DNA from: Halolactibacillus alkaliphilus | GTDB taxonomy: Bacteria; Bacillota; Bacilli; Bacillales; Amphibacillaceae | NCBI RefSeq assembly: GCF_900115465.1 | Contig: NZ_FOWN01000021.1 | Location: 1 to 53,590 of the forward strand | DNA length: 53,590 nucleotides | Direction: 5' to 3' | Shown here: positions 1-7,804 of the stretch, piece by piece | Layout of the letters: each line of letters begins with the position of its first letter | Numbering within the stretch: the stretch's first letter is position 1 | Translations under genes and position numbers: made by a program | Notes under the pieces: model-generated | Database searches by the model: none | Told to the model about the DNA's origin: nothing | The model's input: only the letters and a program-made list of their open reading frames with translations

Positions 1-191
1 CGTTGCTTTAACCGTTGATGGATGGAGATGGAACTTTTCGCTTTCGAGCCCCTAAGCTCCCGGACCTCCGTTTGATAGCGAAAATGTTTGGCTTGATTAA
101 ACACCCGGAGGGTGTGATCCATGGACATCACAAAATCAGGATCGATTTTATGCTTATATAAGCGATTTGAAAAAATGGCCTTCATGCCCAT
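1..191 (-). CDS. tnpB: TnpB (IS605 OrfB type), N-terminal part, runs off left edge
   Basis: Reading the minus strand from an ATG at 191 gives 63 codons without a stop to the window edge. The peptide carries the TnpB N-terminal pattern: an RLY-K start, then FNQAKHFRYQTE, then a block ending SSISIHQRLK. TnpB is the RNA-guided nuclease of IS200/IS605-type elements. A GGGAGG ribosome site lies nine bases before the ATG. The rest of the gene and its right end are outside the window, so whether it is intact cannot be judged. Two further remnants of the same family lie at 16575-17046 and 39380-40187, both in the opposite orientation. The family call rests on recalled sequence pattern; there is no alignment behind it. 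Confidence 0.75.
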   Translation of the reverse strand, partial: MGMKAIFSNRLYKHKIDPDFVMSMDHTLRVFNQAKHFRYQTEVRELRGSKAKSSISIHQRLKQ

Positions 192-345
192 GATACCCAC
201 CCTCCCTTGGTTTTGTGACGGTCACTGTTAGTGCTTTAATTATACCATGCGGAATATATGTTTGTCACTTCAAAAATATTCAAAACAAGCGATTCATCAC
301 CCACCTAGTGCTGACACACTTGAGGAAGGTGTCTTCTCGCCCTAA
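192..345 (-). mobile_element. Left end and leader of the tnpB element
   Basis: Non-coding DNA between the tnpB start and the presumed element tip. Bases 322-340 are the exact reverse complement of 16578-16596 (gcgagaagacaccttcctc), which begins the second tnpB copy; the flanking TAG just outside is also shared. A 19-base identity at the outer edge of two members marks this as the element's left terminus. No tnpA gene is visible next to it. The precise cleavage position is not resolved. Confidence 0.65.
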
Positions 346-463
346 AGCGATAAATAGAAGCAGTGGATAAAAAAATAGAAAAATGGACATGGAAAACATA
401 AAGGTAAATGGTAAACGCTAACATTCGGTTTTATTTGAAATGATATTCTGTGAAAAGAAAGGG

Positions 464-509
464 ATATCCGAATGATGAAAGAAATATTTTTTGTTAATAT
501 TCGTATTTT
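464..509 (+). promoter_or_regulatory. PurR box pair upstream of pbuG
   Basis: A forward box ATATCCGAATGAT (464-476) and an inverted box AATATTCGTATTTT (496-509) fit the Bacillus PurR consensus AWWWCCGAACWWT in opposed orientation. The CGAA and TTCG cores are 27 bases apart, the spacing expected for PurR boxes. The pair ends just before the -35 element. A third inverted CGAA-type core lies at about 422-434. PurR is a purine repressor that responds to PRPP. Confidence 0.65.
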
Positions 510-513
510 ACTA

Positions 514-542
514 TTGACGATTGAAAGTGAACCATGTATGAT
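514..542 (+). promoter_or_regulatory. Sigma-A promoter of pbuG
   Basis: TTGACG at 514-519 and TATGAT at 537-542, separated by 17 bases. Transcription would start about 30 bases before the guanine riboswitch, so the aptamer forms in the nascent leader. Confidence 0.75.
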
Positions 543-572
543 AAACGATGTAATCAAAATAAAACAATATAT

Positions 573-645
573 TTCGTCGTATAATCTTGAGAATATGGCT
601 CATGAGTCTCTACCGACCACCGTAAATGGTCTGTCTACGCAGAAG
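573..645 (+). promoter_or_regulatory. Guanine (purine) riboswitch, pbuG leader
   Basis: The purine aptamer core is readable: TATAATC, a P2 hairpin around AATATGG, TCTCTACC, a P3 hairpin closed by GACCA/TGGTC, then a CTACG P1 3' strand. The specificity base, in the tract just before the P1 3' strand, is C, so guanine or hypoxanthine rather than adenine is predicted. P1 is weak (CGTA/TACG, then an internal mismatch, then TTC/GAA). A terminator follows at 720-757, so ligand binding should switch transcription off. Confidence 0.92.
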
Positions 646-719
646 TGAATAATCATCGTTTGATGCTCTTATTATCTATTTATATTTTTATTAAATAACA
701 CTTACTTCTGACTAAACAC

Positions 720-757
720 AACACACTCAAGATTAATCATCTTTTGTGTGTTTTTTT
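720..757 (+). terminator. Riboswitch-controlled terminator before pbuG
   Basis: AACACAC (720-726) pairs with GTGTGTT (746-752), AAGAT pairs with ATCTT inside it, and a T run follows to 757. It overlaps an in-frame GTG at 746, which argues that the true pbuG start is the ATG at 788. Confidence 0.85.
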
Positions 758-787
758 ATGCCGACGAAAAAAGAAGGGAAGAGGATT

Positions 788-2086
788 ATGTTAGAAAAGT
801 ATTTCAATTTAAAAGAATTAGGTACCGATGTTAGAACGGAATTTATGGCAGGATTAACAACCTTCCTTGCTATGGCGTATATTTTATTTGTTAATCCAGA
901 TATTTTAGCAGCTGCAGGTATGGATAAAGATGCTGTTTACGTTGCTACAGCTTTAGCGGCAGTTATTGGTACACTTGTCATGGGATTATATGCAAAGTAT
1001 CCCATCGCTCTAGCGCCAGGTATGGGCCTGAATGCCTTCTTTGCTTTTACAGTTGTAGGTGGCTATGGTATCCCTTGGGAAACAGCTTTAAGTGGTGTAT
1101 TAGTATCTGGTTTGATTTTCATCGTGTTAACTTTATCAGGAGTGCGTGAAGCCATTATTAATGCTATCCCTAAAACGCTAAAATTAGCGGTTGGTAGCGG
1201 TATTGGATTATTTATCGCCTTTATCGGTTTTCAAAATGCAGGAATCATTGTAGGCGATCCAGCAACACTCGTTGCACTTGGTGATTTTACAAACGGAAAC
1301 ACAGCGCTTGCAATCTTTGGTCTTATTGTTACCGTTATTCTTATTACGTTGAAAATTGGCGGTGGTGTGTTCTACGGGATGGTCATTACGGCTGTTGTTG
1401 GTATTGTTGTCGGTTTAATTGATTTACCATCAGCAATTTTTGGATCAATTCCATCGGTTGCGCCAACATTTGGTCAAGCTTTTGTTAACTTTGGTGATGT
1501 GTTTACATTACAAATGCTCGGTGTTATTTTAACGTTCTTATTCGTTGACTTCTTTGATACAGCGGGTACGCTTGTAGCTGTTGCAGAAAAAGCAGGTTTA
1601 ATGAAAGATAATGAACTACCAAATGCAAGTAAAGCATTACTTGCAGACTCAGTAGCAACAGTAACAGGCGCTGCTTTAGGTACATCAACGACAACGTCAT
1701 ATGTTGAGTCAGCTGCAGGTGTAAGTGCGGGTGGTCGTTCAGGATTAACGGCTGTTTTCACAGCTTTGCTCTTTGCATTAGCGTTGTTTTTCTCTCCATT
1801 ACTTAGCGTTGTAACAAGCGCAGTTACAGCACCGGCACTTATTATTGTAGGTGTTATGATGGTATCGACACTTAAAGACATTGAGTGGGATCAAATTGAA
1901 GTAGCTGTACCAGCATTCTTAACGATTATTATGATGCCACTTGCATATAGTATCGCAACAGGTATTGCGGTAGGGTTTACATTCTATCCAATCACGATGT
2001 TAGCACGTGGACGTGGAAAAGAAATTCCGGGTCTTATGTGGGCACTCTCTGTTGTCTTTGTCTTATTCTTGATTTTCTTAAGCTAA
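788..2086 (+). CDS. pbuG: Guanine/hypoxanthine permease, NCS2 AzgA type
   Basis: A 432-aa polytopic membrane protein. It imports hypoxanthine and guanine, probably with protons. Starting from MLEKYFNL it has the AzgA-like TEFMAGLTTFLAMAYI first segment, the conserved LAPGMGLNAFF loop near residue 78, and a FVDFFDTAGTL stretch in the middle. About 12-14 hydrophobic segments are visible. The ATG at 788 follows a GGGAAGAGG ribosome site; an in-frame GTG at 746 lies inside the leader terminator and is rejected. It stands alone behind a PurR operator and a guanine riboswitch, so it should be shut off when purines are plentiful, in parallel with the pur operon. Confidence 0.93.
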   Translation: MLEKYFNLKELGTDVRTEFMAGLTTFLAMAYILFVNPDILAAAGMDKDAVYVATALAAVIGTLVMGLYAKYPIALAPGMGLNAFFAFTVVGGYGIPWETALSGVLVSGLIFIVLTLSGVREAIINAIPKTLKLAVGSGIGLFIAFIGFQNAGIIVGDPATLVALGDFTNGNTALAIFGLIVTVILITLKIGGGVFYGMVITAVVGIVVGLIDLPSAIFGSIPSVAPTFGQAFVNFGDVFTLQMLGVILTFLFVDFFDTAGTLVAVAEKAGLMKDNELPNASKALLADSVATVTGAALGTSTTTSYVESAAGVSAGGRSGLTAVFTALLFALALFFSPLLSVVTSAVTAPALIIVGVMMVSTLKDIEWDQIEVAVPAFLTIIMMPLAYSIATGIAVGFTFYPITMLARGRGKEIPGLMWALSVVFVLFLIFLS

Positions 2087-2122
2087 ATCAAGTGAGCACA
2101 AATTTATAAACTATGTAAATAT

Positions 2123-2164
2123 AAAAAAGCGTCGTCTTAAGTATGAATAGACGACGCTTTTTTA
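2123..2164. terminator. Bidirectional terminator between pbuG and the Hsp20-like gene
   Basis: GCGTCGTCT (2129-2137) pairs with AGACGACGC (2149-2157), flanked by A6 and T6, so it works in both directions. The stop codon of the minus-strand gene (2137-2139) lies in the hairpin, so the stem also encodes the last residues of that protein. Confidence 0.9.
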
Positions 2165-2460
2165 ATTACATACTCTCGCCCTATCTCTGTGTGTACAGTC
2201 GCAATAACTTTTTCAATAATAGGTGATGGTAAGGTGAATTTCCGGTAAATTGGTGTTGAGTAGACCTCTTTGTAAAGAGCTTTAGGAGCTTTAGGTAATG
2301 TTAATTTTCCCGTGAATATGACTTCAGAATGATGGCAGATGATTTTCAATGTGGCGCAATTATGGTCGGGTAAATAGATGTAAAAGTAAAAGTAGTCATG
2401 ATCTTCATAAATATTGACAAGTGGAAAAAGACTTTCGCTAGATTTTTTAAAAAAGGACAT
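2137..2460 (-). CDS. Small Hsp20/alpha-crystallin-like protein
   Basis: A 107-aa protein starting MSFFKKSSES. The middle looks like the beta-strand core of alpha-crystallin domains: a DYFYFYIYLPDHN strand pair, EVIFTGKLTLPKAP, then YKEVYSTPIYRKFTLPSPI, which resembles the 'R.f.LP..v' strand of Hsp20. It lacks the long N-terminal arm and IXI tail of classical small heat-shock proteins, so chaperone activity is unproven. The ATG at 2460 follows GGAGGTGG; the longer open frame upstream has no support. It is divergent from yebE and convergent with pbuG. Confidence 0.6.
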   Translation of the reverse strand: MSFFKKSSESLFPLVNIYEDHDYFYFYIYLPDHNCATLKIICHHSEVIFTGKLTLPKAPKALYKEVYSTPIYRKFTLPSPIIEKVIATVHTEIGREYVIKKASSIHT

Positions 2461-2563
2461 ATGCCAACCACCTCCATGATTAGTGTATGACAAAATAATA
2501 GGGGTGTTCATTGGAAAAAGAGGCGCACCTGTTATACAATGGGTAACAGGGGGTTTTAAAAAC

Positions 2564-3208
2564 ATGTTAGATAATGCAGTCGTGGTCATTTTAATTATTT
2601 TAACAGTCAACATTGTCTATGTATCCTTTTCGACAATTCGTGTTATCTTAACACTTAAAGGCCAGAAATACATTGCTGCGGCCATTGGTACACTTGAAAT
2701 TATGATATATACGGTTGGTTTAGGTTTGGTTCTAGATAACTTAGACCGAATTGAGAACCTTTTTGCCTACGGTATTGGCTATGGTATTGGTGTCATCATC
2801 GGATCAAAAATTGAGGAACGTTTAGCGCTTGGCTATACAACGGTCAACGTTATTTCAACCGATCCGGAACTGAATTTTACCGAGCGGTTAAGAGAAAATG
2901 GTTATGGAGTGACAAGTTGGTATGCTTATGGAATGGAAGGTGACCGCTTGTCGATGCAAATATTGACACCGCGTAAATACGAAGGGCATCTGTATCATAC
3001 CATAAAAGAAATTGACCCAAAGGCTTTCATCATCTCCTATGAACCAAAACAAATTAATGGTGGGTTCTGGGTGAAGAAAGTAAAGAAAGGAAAGATTAAA
3101 CGTAGTGTCGAACAAGAAGAAACCATCATGCGCGCAATTGAAGAATCAGAAGGGCTCCACGTCTCAGAAGAAACGAAAGAAAGAACGCTTCACAAAACAA
3201 GCAAATGA
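2564..3208 (+). CDS. yebE: UPF0316/DUF2179 membrane protein YebE
   Basis: A 214-aa protein with three N-terminal membrane segments (about residues 5-25, 35-55, 65-85). A soluble DUF2179 domain follows, with [17 protein letters not shown] and then ILTPRKYE and AFIISYEP. This matches the YebE family found just before the pur operon in Bacillus. Its biochemical role is not known. The ATG at 2564 is ten bases after a GGGGG tract. The C-terminus extends about 25 residues past the usual end (after [12 protein letters not shown]) and overlaps yebG out of frame by about 100 bases. Confidence 0.85.
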   Translation: MLDNAVVVILIILTVNIVYVSFSTIRVILTLKGQKYIAAAIGTLEIMIYTVGLGLVLDNLDRIENLFAYGIGYGIGVIIGSKIEERLALGYTTVNVISTDPELNFTERLRENGYGVTSWYAYGMEGDRLSMQILTPRKYEGHLYHTIKEIDPKAFIISYEPKQINGGFWVKKVKKGKIKRSVEQEETIMRAIEESEGLHVSEETKERTLHKTSK

Positions 3209-3374
3209 GACGCTGGATGCGTGTCTGGATCGCATCCAGCTCGCGGGGTATATGCCGGTTCGCCGAGTAGAAAAGCCGGTCTTTGAAGAAGTGCTAGAAA
3301 ATGGCTTAAAAGTGAATAAAGTAGTATCAAGCAGCATAGAATTTGATGCAATACTGATTAAAGACGAACAATAA
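3105..3374 (+). CDS. yebG: NETI-motif protein YebG
   Basis: The C-terminal half carries the family signature: [11 protein letters not shown], then [16 protein letters not shown] and a short tail ending KDEQ. NETI proteins are about 60-70 aa, of unknown function, and sit beside yebE in Bacillus. The start is uncertain: GTG at 3105 gives 89 aa with a lysine-rich lead, while family members usually begin some 10-15 residues before NET. Its stop codon lies inside the 13-bp inverted repeat that forms the PurR operator of the pur operon. Confidence 0.7.
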   Translation: MSNKKKPSCAQLKNQKGSTSQKKRKKERFTKQANETLDACLDRIQLAGYMPVRRVEKPVFEEVLENGLKVNKVVSSSIEFDAILIKDEQ

Positions 3375-3402
3375 ATTATATTACTAATTTATTGTTCGAT
3401 TT
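3360..3402 (+). promoter_or_regulatory. PurR operator of the pur operon, a 13-bp inverted repeat
   Basis: CGAACAATAAATT (3365-3377) and AATTTATTGTTCG (3386-3398) are perfect inverted repeats around an 8-base spacer. The CGAA/TTCG cores are 26 bases apart and sit just before the -35 element, as PurR boxes do. The repeat covers the yebG stop codon and is followed by ATTTTTATTG, so as RNA it could also end yebG transcription. Confidence 0.75.
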
Positions 3403-3405
3403 TTA

Positions 3406-3434
3406 TTGACTAAATAAAAAGGTCTTGTTATGAT
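3406..3434 (+). promoter_or_regulatory. Sigma-A promoter of the pur operon
   Basis: TTGACT at 3406-3411 and TATGAT at 3429-3434 with a 17-base spacer. Architecture and -10 match the pbuG promoter. Confidence 0.82.
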
Positions 3435-3474
3435 AAATATGCAGAAAAAAGTCACAAATCAATTGAATAGCTCG

Positions 3475-3540
3475 CCTCATATAATTTGAGAATATGGCTC
3501 AAAAGTTTCTACCCATTACCGTAAATGATGGACTATGAGG
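3475..3540 (+). promoter_or_regulatory. Guanine riboswitch, purE leader
   Basis: P1 is CCTCATA (3475-3481) with TATGAGG (3534-3540). Between them lie ATAATTTGAG, AATATGG, CTCAA, AGTTTCTACC, a P3 arm pair ATTACC/GATGG and the CGTAAAT loop. The specificity base in GACTATG is C, predicting guanine or hypoxanthine. The P1 3' strand overlaps bases that can instead form an antiterminator (3535-3547 with 3628-3640). Confidence 0.95.
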
Positions 3541-3555
3541 GCAGATGGATCTATG

Positions 3556-3589
3556 ACACATATAATTAACACACGTTAACTATATGTGT
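3556..3589 (+). promoter_or_regulatory. Spacer hairpin between aptamer and terminator
   Basis: ACACATATA (3556-3564) pairs with TATATGTGT (3581-3589); after one mismatch a further five pairs close on an ACAC loop. There is no T run, so it is not a terminator. It would bring the aptamer 3' strand close to the terminator 5' strand. Confidence 0.65.
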
Positions 3590-3617
3590 AATAGTCTGTG
3601 TCAATCAGTAATGATTA

Positions 3618-3677
3618 AGCGCATGTTCATCTTCTCTCATCTAATCCATGACGTGAAGTTGAGGCTGTGCTTTTTTT
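3618..3677 (+). terminator. Riboswitch-controlled terminator before purE
   Basis: AGCGCA (3618-3623) pairs with TGTGCT (3666-3671), and the inner TTCATCTTC tract pairs with GAAGTTGAG; a T7 run follows. Bases 3628-3640 in its 5' half are complementary at 12 of 13 positions to 3535-3547, so antiterminator and terminator are mutually exclusive. Confidence 0.85.
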
Positions 3678-3709
3678 ATTTTAAAAATGTTATAGAAATG
3701 AGGAAGATG

Positions 3710-4201
3710 ATGGCACGAGTAGGCGTTATTATGGGAAGTATTTCTGATTGGGAGACAATGCAATATGCTTGTCGCATGCTAGAGGAATTTCAAATACCTT
3801 ATGAAAAAGAAGTTATTTCAGCTCACCGCACCCCAGAAGACATGGTTACCTATGCAAAAGAGGCGAAAGACAGAGGGTTAGAAGTCATTATTGCAGGTGC
3901 TGGAGGTGCTGCACACTTACCTGGCATGGTCGCTGCATCAACCACATTACCGGTCATCGGTGTCCCTGTTCAGTCTAAAGCACTTAATGGTCTAGACTCA
4001 CTCCTTTCTATTGTTCAAATGCCAGGAGGTGTCCCAGTGGCCACAGTTGCCATTGGCACGGCAGGAAGCAAAAATGCCGGCATTTTAGCTGCACAAATTA
4101 TTGGTACACATGATGAGGTAGTGAGCAATAGACTGGATCAATACAGAATAGAGATGAAAGACAAAGTCCAGGAAATGAGGGATGAACTTGCCAAAAACTA
4201 G
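3710..4201 (+). CDS. purE: N5-carboxyaminoimidazole ribonucleotide mutase
   Basis: A 163-aa cytosolic enzyme that converts N5-CAIR to CAIR in de novo purine synthesis. Motifs are GSISDW (residues 9-14), SAHRTPE (about 37-43) and the glycine-rich [14 protein letters not shown] loop. The presence of purK next door marks it as the class I (mutase) type. ATGs at 3698, 3707 and 3710 are all possible starts; 3710 ([10 protein letters not shown]) fits the family. The longer open frame upstream passes through the leader terminator and is rejected. It overlaps purK by 20 bases. Confidence 0.95.
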   Translation: MARVGVIMGSISDWETMQYACRMLEEFQIPYEKEVISAHRTPEDMVTYAKEAKDRGLEVIIAGAGGAAHLPGMVAASTTLPVIGVPVQSKALNGLDSLLSIVQMPGGVPVATVAIGTAGSKNAGILAAQIIGTHDEVVSNRLDQYRIEMKDKVQEMRDELAKN

Positions 4202-5315
4202 TTTACTCTATGGAAAAACAATTGGCATCATCGGGGGTGGTCAGTTAGGCCGAATGATGGCTACAACTGCAAGACATATGGGGTATCGCCTCATTGTACT
4301 TGACCCAACACCAGATTGTCCCGCTGCACAACTTGCTGATCATCATATTATCGCAGACTATGACGATTTAGAGGCGATTAAACAATTGCGCGCAGTAAGT
4401 GACGTCGTCACCTATGAATTTGAAAATATTGATTTAGAAGCTGCTCGATATTTAGAGAAAGAAGGCGTCTTACCACAGGGGGCAAAATCTTTAGAGATTA
4501 CCCAAGATCGTGAAAAAGAAAAACAAGCCATGATCGATAGCCGTCAACCTGTTAGTCCGTTTCAAATTGTTGATTCAGAACAAGCCCTATCTGAAGCTGT
4601 AGAAGCCATTGGGCTGCCTGCTGTTGTTAAAACGTGTCGCGGTGGATATGACGGGAAAGGTCAAGTGAAAGTAAAAACACATGCTGATTTAGCGGCCGTA
4701 AAGAGACTGTTAAAAGAAAGTGGTCGCCTTATTTATGAAGCATTTGTTTCATTTGATTGTGAGATTTCGGTTGTTTTTACGCGAAGTGTAGAGGGAGATA
4801 TGTGTTATTTCCCGATTGGTGAGAATGTGCATCGTGATCACATCTTGCATACGACAACAGTTCCGGCGAATGTTCCTGAGACTGTTCAAGTTAAAGCCAA
4901 ACAAGCAGCTAAAGAAATTGCTGAAACAATTGGTGTTGTTGGGACGTTTACACTTGAGTTATTTGTGAAAGGTCAGGACATATACGTTAACGAACTCGCG
5001 CCACGTCCACATAACTCGGGCCACTATACGATTGAAGCGTGTAATGTGAGCCAGTTTGAACAACATATTAGAGCGATTGTTGGTCTACCGTTGTTACCTG
5101 TATATTTCCACGGCGCTAGCCAGATGATCAATTTATTAGGTGATAATCTTGATCAATACTTTAAACATCCTGAACTCTTAACGGACGTGCACATTCATAT
5201 GTATGGCAAAGATGAAATAAAAGTGAAACGTAAGGTGGGTCACTTGACAGTAGTTGCTGAATCAACTGAGGCATTAGAAAGAAAATTAGCTAACTTACAC
5301 AAAAAAACGATGTGA
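4182..5315 (+). CDS. purK: N5-carboxyaminoimidazole ribonucleotide synthase
   Basis: A 377-aa ATP-grasp enzyme making N5-CAIR from AIR, bicarbonate and ATP. It has the N-terminal [13 protein letters not shown] nucleotide-fold motif, a central [16 protein letters not shown]-grasp loop, and [17 protein letters not shown], the metal- and substrate-binding stretch. The start overlaps the end of purE, implying translational coupling. The protein is complete. It is followed by an unusual 215-base gap before purB. Confidence 0.95.
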   Translation: MNLPKTSLLYGKTIGIIGGGQLGRMMATTARHMGYRLIVLDPTPDCPAAQLADHHIIADYDDLEAIKQLRAVSDVVTYEFENIDLEAARYLEKEGVLPQGAKSLEITQDREKEKQAMIDSRQPVSPFQIVDSEQALSEAVEAIGLPAVVKTCRGGYDGKGQVKVKTHADLAAVKRLLKESGRLIYEAFVSFDCEISVVFTRSVEGDMCYFPIGENVHRDHILHTTTVPANVPETVQVKAKQAAKEIAETIGVVGTFTLELFVKGQDIYVNELAPRPHNSGHYTIEACNVSQFEQHIRAIVGLPLLPVYFHGASQMINLLGDNLDQYFKHPELLTDVHIHMYGKDEIKVKRKVGHLTVVAESTEALERKLANLHKKTM

Positions 5316-5530
5316 GCAAACGTAACATAAGCTGGCGTAAAAGATAAAAACGTCGGTCAATCAAGTAATCGGGGACAAATAAAATAAGCAGTATAAAGAA
5401 GTAGTAAAAGATAGAGAATAGAAGGTTTAAGCAAGAGAGACTTAAAGCCCAAAATAGAAAAGAATAGATCTTGGTAGAGAGAAGCTAAACAGCATCATAA
5501 AAATGAGAAACATACCAGGAGGATAAATTC
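5316..5530 (+). other. 215-base purK-purB spacer, A/G-rich
   Basis: Elsewhere in the operon genes overlap or lie within about 20 bases. This gap has no convincing ORF, hairpin, promoter or terminator. From about 5380 it is strikingly poor in T, with runs such as AGTAAAAGATAGAGAATAG. It ends in a strong AGGAGG ribosome site for purB. Confidence 0.6.
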
Positions 5531-6826
5531 ATGATAGAACGCTATACACGCGAAGAGATGGGTCGGATTTGGACAGAGGAAAATCGTTATAAAGCATGGC
5601 TTGAAGTGGAGATACTGGCTTGTGAAGCGTGGAGTGAACAAGGTGTCATTCCAAAAGAGGATGTAAAAAAAATACGTGAAAACGCCACGTTTGATATTAA
5701 ACGTATTCTTGAAATTGAACAAGAAACACGTCATGACGTCGTTGCCTTTACGCGTGCAGTGTCAGAAACTTTGGGAGAAGAGAAAAAGTGGGTACATTAC
5801 GGCTTAACCTCGACAGATGTTGTTGATACCGCTCTTTCTTATCTAATGAAACAAGCTAATGAGATTATTCGTAAAGATGTTGTTAATTTTATTGATATTT
5901 TAAAAAATAAAGCCATTGAACATAAACATACGGTGATGATGGGGCGAACACATGGTGTTCATGCGGAACCCACGACATTTGGTTTGAAAATGGCACTTTG
6001 GTATGAGGAAATGAAACGCAACTTAAAACGGTTGGATGAGGCGTGTGATGTCATTGAAACAGGAAAATTATCCGGCGCAGTTGGTACTTATGCCAATATT
6101 GATCCGAAAATAGAGCAGTACGTATGTGAAAAACTAGGCTTAAAACCAGCACCGGTTTCTACGCAAACATTGCAACGCGATCGCCATGCGCAGTATATAG
6201 CTACCTTAGCATTAATTGCGACATCGATTGAGAAGTTTGCGACAGAAATTCGTGGTCTTCAAAAGACTGAAACACGAGAAGTTGAAGAATTTTTCAACAA
6301 AGGACAAAAAGGATCGTCAGCGATGCCACATAAACGAAACCCAATCGGTTCGGAGAATATGACCGGTATGAGTCGTCTTATGCGCGGATACATGGTGACG
6401 GCTTATGAAAATGTCAGCTTGTGGCATGAACGTGATATTTCACATTCATCAGCAGAGAGGGTTATTATTCCTGACGCGACAATTACGTTAAATTATATGT
6501 TGAATCGCTTTAGTCAGATTATTAAAAACTTAACCGTTTTTGAGGATAATATGAAGCGCAATATAGATAAGACATTCGGTGTTATTTTCTCGCAACGTGT
6601 TTTATTAACGTTAATTGATAAAGGGATGAGCCGAGAAGCAGCATATGACCTTGTGCAACCTAATGCGATGAAAGCATGGGAGACGGGGGTTCACTTTAAG
6701 GCATTGATTGAACAGGTAGATGATATTACAAGTCGATTATCACAAGCAGAAATTGATGGGTGCTTCGATTATACGTATCACTTAAAGAATGTCGACGGTA
6801 TCTTTGAACGTATTGGATTAGCTTAA
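5531..6826 (+). CDS. purB: Adenylosuccinate lyase
   Basis: A 431-aa member of the fumarase/aspartase superfamily. It cleaves SAICAR to AICAR and adenylosuccinate to AMP, releasing fumarate in both. Visible motifs are the N-terminal Y-TREEM start, [10 protein letters not shown] with the catalytic histidine region near residue 140, and the signature [11 protein letters not shown] near residue 261. Full length. The AGGAGG site five to nine bases before the ATG is the strongest in the operon, which may compensate for the long spacer. Confidence 0.96.
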   Translation: MIERYTREEMGRIWTEENRYKAWLEVEILACEAWSEQGVIPKEDVKKIRENATFDIKRILEIEQETRHDVVAFTRAVSETLGEEKKWVHYGLTSTDVVDTALSYLMKQANEIIRKDVVNFIDILKNKAIEHKHTVMMGRTHGVHAEPTTFGLKMALWYEEMKRNLKRLDEACDVIETGKLSGAVGTYANIDPKIEQYVCEKLGLKPAPVSTQTLQRDRHAQYIATLALIATSIEKFATEIRGLQKTETREVEEFFNKGQKGSSAMPHKRNPIGSENMTGMSRLMRGYMVTAYENVSLWHERDISHSSAERVIIPDATITLNYMLNRFSQIIKNLTVFEDNMKRNIDKTFGVIFSQRVLLTLIDKGMSREAAYDLVQPNAMKAWETGVHFKALIEQVDDITSRLSQAEIDGCFDYTYHLKNVDGIFERIGLA

Positions 6827-6848
6827 TCTTAAAAGTAAAGGGATGATA

Positions 6849-7553
6849 ATGATGCTTAAGCTACTATATGAAGGTAAGGCTAAAAAAGTCTATCAAACAG
6901 AAAAAGAAGATGAGTTAATTCTAAGTTACAAAGATGATGCGACAGCCTTTAATGGCAAGAAAAAGGCGCAGTTTGTTGGGAAGGGGCGCTTTAATAACTT
7001 GATTACTGCACATGTGTTTAACTATTTAACAGCTCAAGGGATTCCACATCATTTTATTAAAACGCTAAATGATACCGACCAACGCGTGTATAAAACAACG
7101 ATTCTACCGGTCGAAGTGGTAGTGAGAAATCGATCATCATACAGTTTAAATCAGCGCTTAAGTATTCCTGAAAAAACGCGCTTTTCTCCACCACTTGTTG
7201 AGTGGTTTTATAAAAATGATGATTTAAATGACCCATTAATTAATGATCAACATTTGTTCTTATTAACTGATGTGACCGAGCTAGAGCTAGCGCATATTCA
7301 TGCTTTAACATTAAAAATCAACGAGGCTTTAAAAGATTTCTTTAGACAAATTGATTTAGACTTAATTGACTTTAAGATTGAGTTTGGCAGAAATTCAGCG
7401 GGAGACATTATCTTAAGTGATGAAATATCACCCGATACGTGCCGCTTAGAGGATATTCATACTGGCGAGCATCTTGATAAAGATGTGTTTCGTCAAGGAA
7501 CAGGCGATTTATTAGATGTATACCAAATAATATTATCACGGTTGGAGGACTAA
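6849..7553 (+). CDS. purC: SAICAR synthase
   Basis: A 234-aa enzyme ligating aspartate to CAIR with ATP. It carries LLYEGKAKKVYQ at the N-terminus, EVVVRNRSSYSLNQRL in the middle, then LIDFKIEFG and DEISPDTCRL. ATGs at 6843, 6849 and 6852 are possible; 6849 or 6852 sit best behind AAAGGG. Ends three bases before purS. Confidence 0.95.
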   Translation: MMLKLLYEGKAKKVYQTEKEDELILSYKDDATAFNGKKKAQFVGKGRFNNLITAHVFNYLTAQGIPHHFIKTLNDTDQRVYKTTILPVEVVVRNRSSYSLNQRLSIPEKTRFSPPLVEWFYKNDDLNDPLINDQHLFLLTDVTELELAHIHALTLKINEALKDFFRQIDLDLIDFKIEFGRNSAGDIILSDEISPDTCRLEDIHTGEHLDKDVFRQGTGDLLDVYQIILSRLED

Positions 7554-7555
7554 CA

Positions 7556-7804
7556 ATGACAAAAGTAAGCATTCACGTAACATTAAAAGAAGGGGTTCTT
7601 GACCCTCAAGGTAAGGCAATCGAAAATTCATTAAATACACTTGGATATGAAGGTGTACATGACGTGCGCGTTGGTAAATTAATAGAAATGTTTATTGACC
7701 ATGGTGATGTTGAAACACAAGTAAAAGCGATGTGTGATAAGTTACTCGCAAACCCGGTAATTGAAAACTTTACGTATGAGATTGAGGAGGGAGTAGCCCA
7801 GTGA
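7556..7804 (+). CDS. purS: FGAM synthase subunit PurS
   Basis: An 82-aa small subunit of the three-part formylglycinamidine synthase (PurS-PurQ-PurL) used by Bacillota. Motifs are [15 protein letters not shown] and then [13 protein letters not shown]. It helps pass ammonia from PurQ to PurL. The stop overlaps the purQ GTG start in a GTGA, implying coupling. Confidence 0.95.
   Translation: MTKVSIHVTLKEGVLDPQGKAIENSLNTLGYEGVHDVRVGKLIEMFIDHGDVETQVKAMCDKLLANPVIENFTYEIEEGVAQ

Noticed and set aside
746-787. GTG start giving pbuG 14 extra residues
   Set aside because: It lies in the riboswitch terminator hairpin and T run; the ATG at 788 has a proper ribosome site and matches the family start.
1474-1881. 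135-aa minus-strand frame inside pbuG
   Set aside because: Shadow of the real gene; no ribosome site and low-complexity composition.
3584-3709. Longer purE frame starting in the leader
   Set aside because: It would read through the leader terminator and its T run; family members begin at [10 protein letters not shown].
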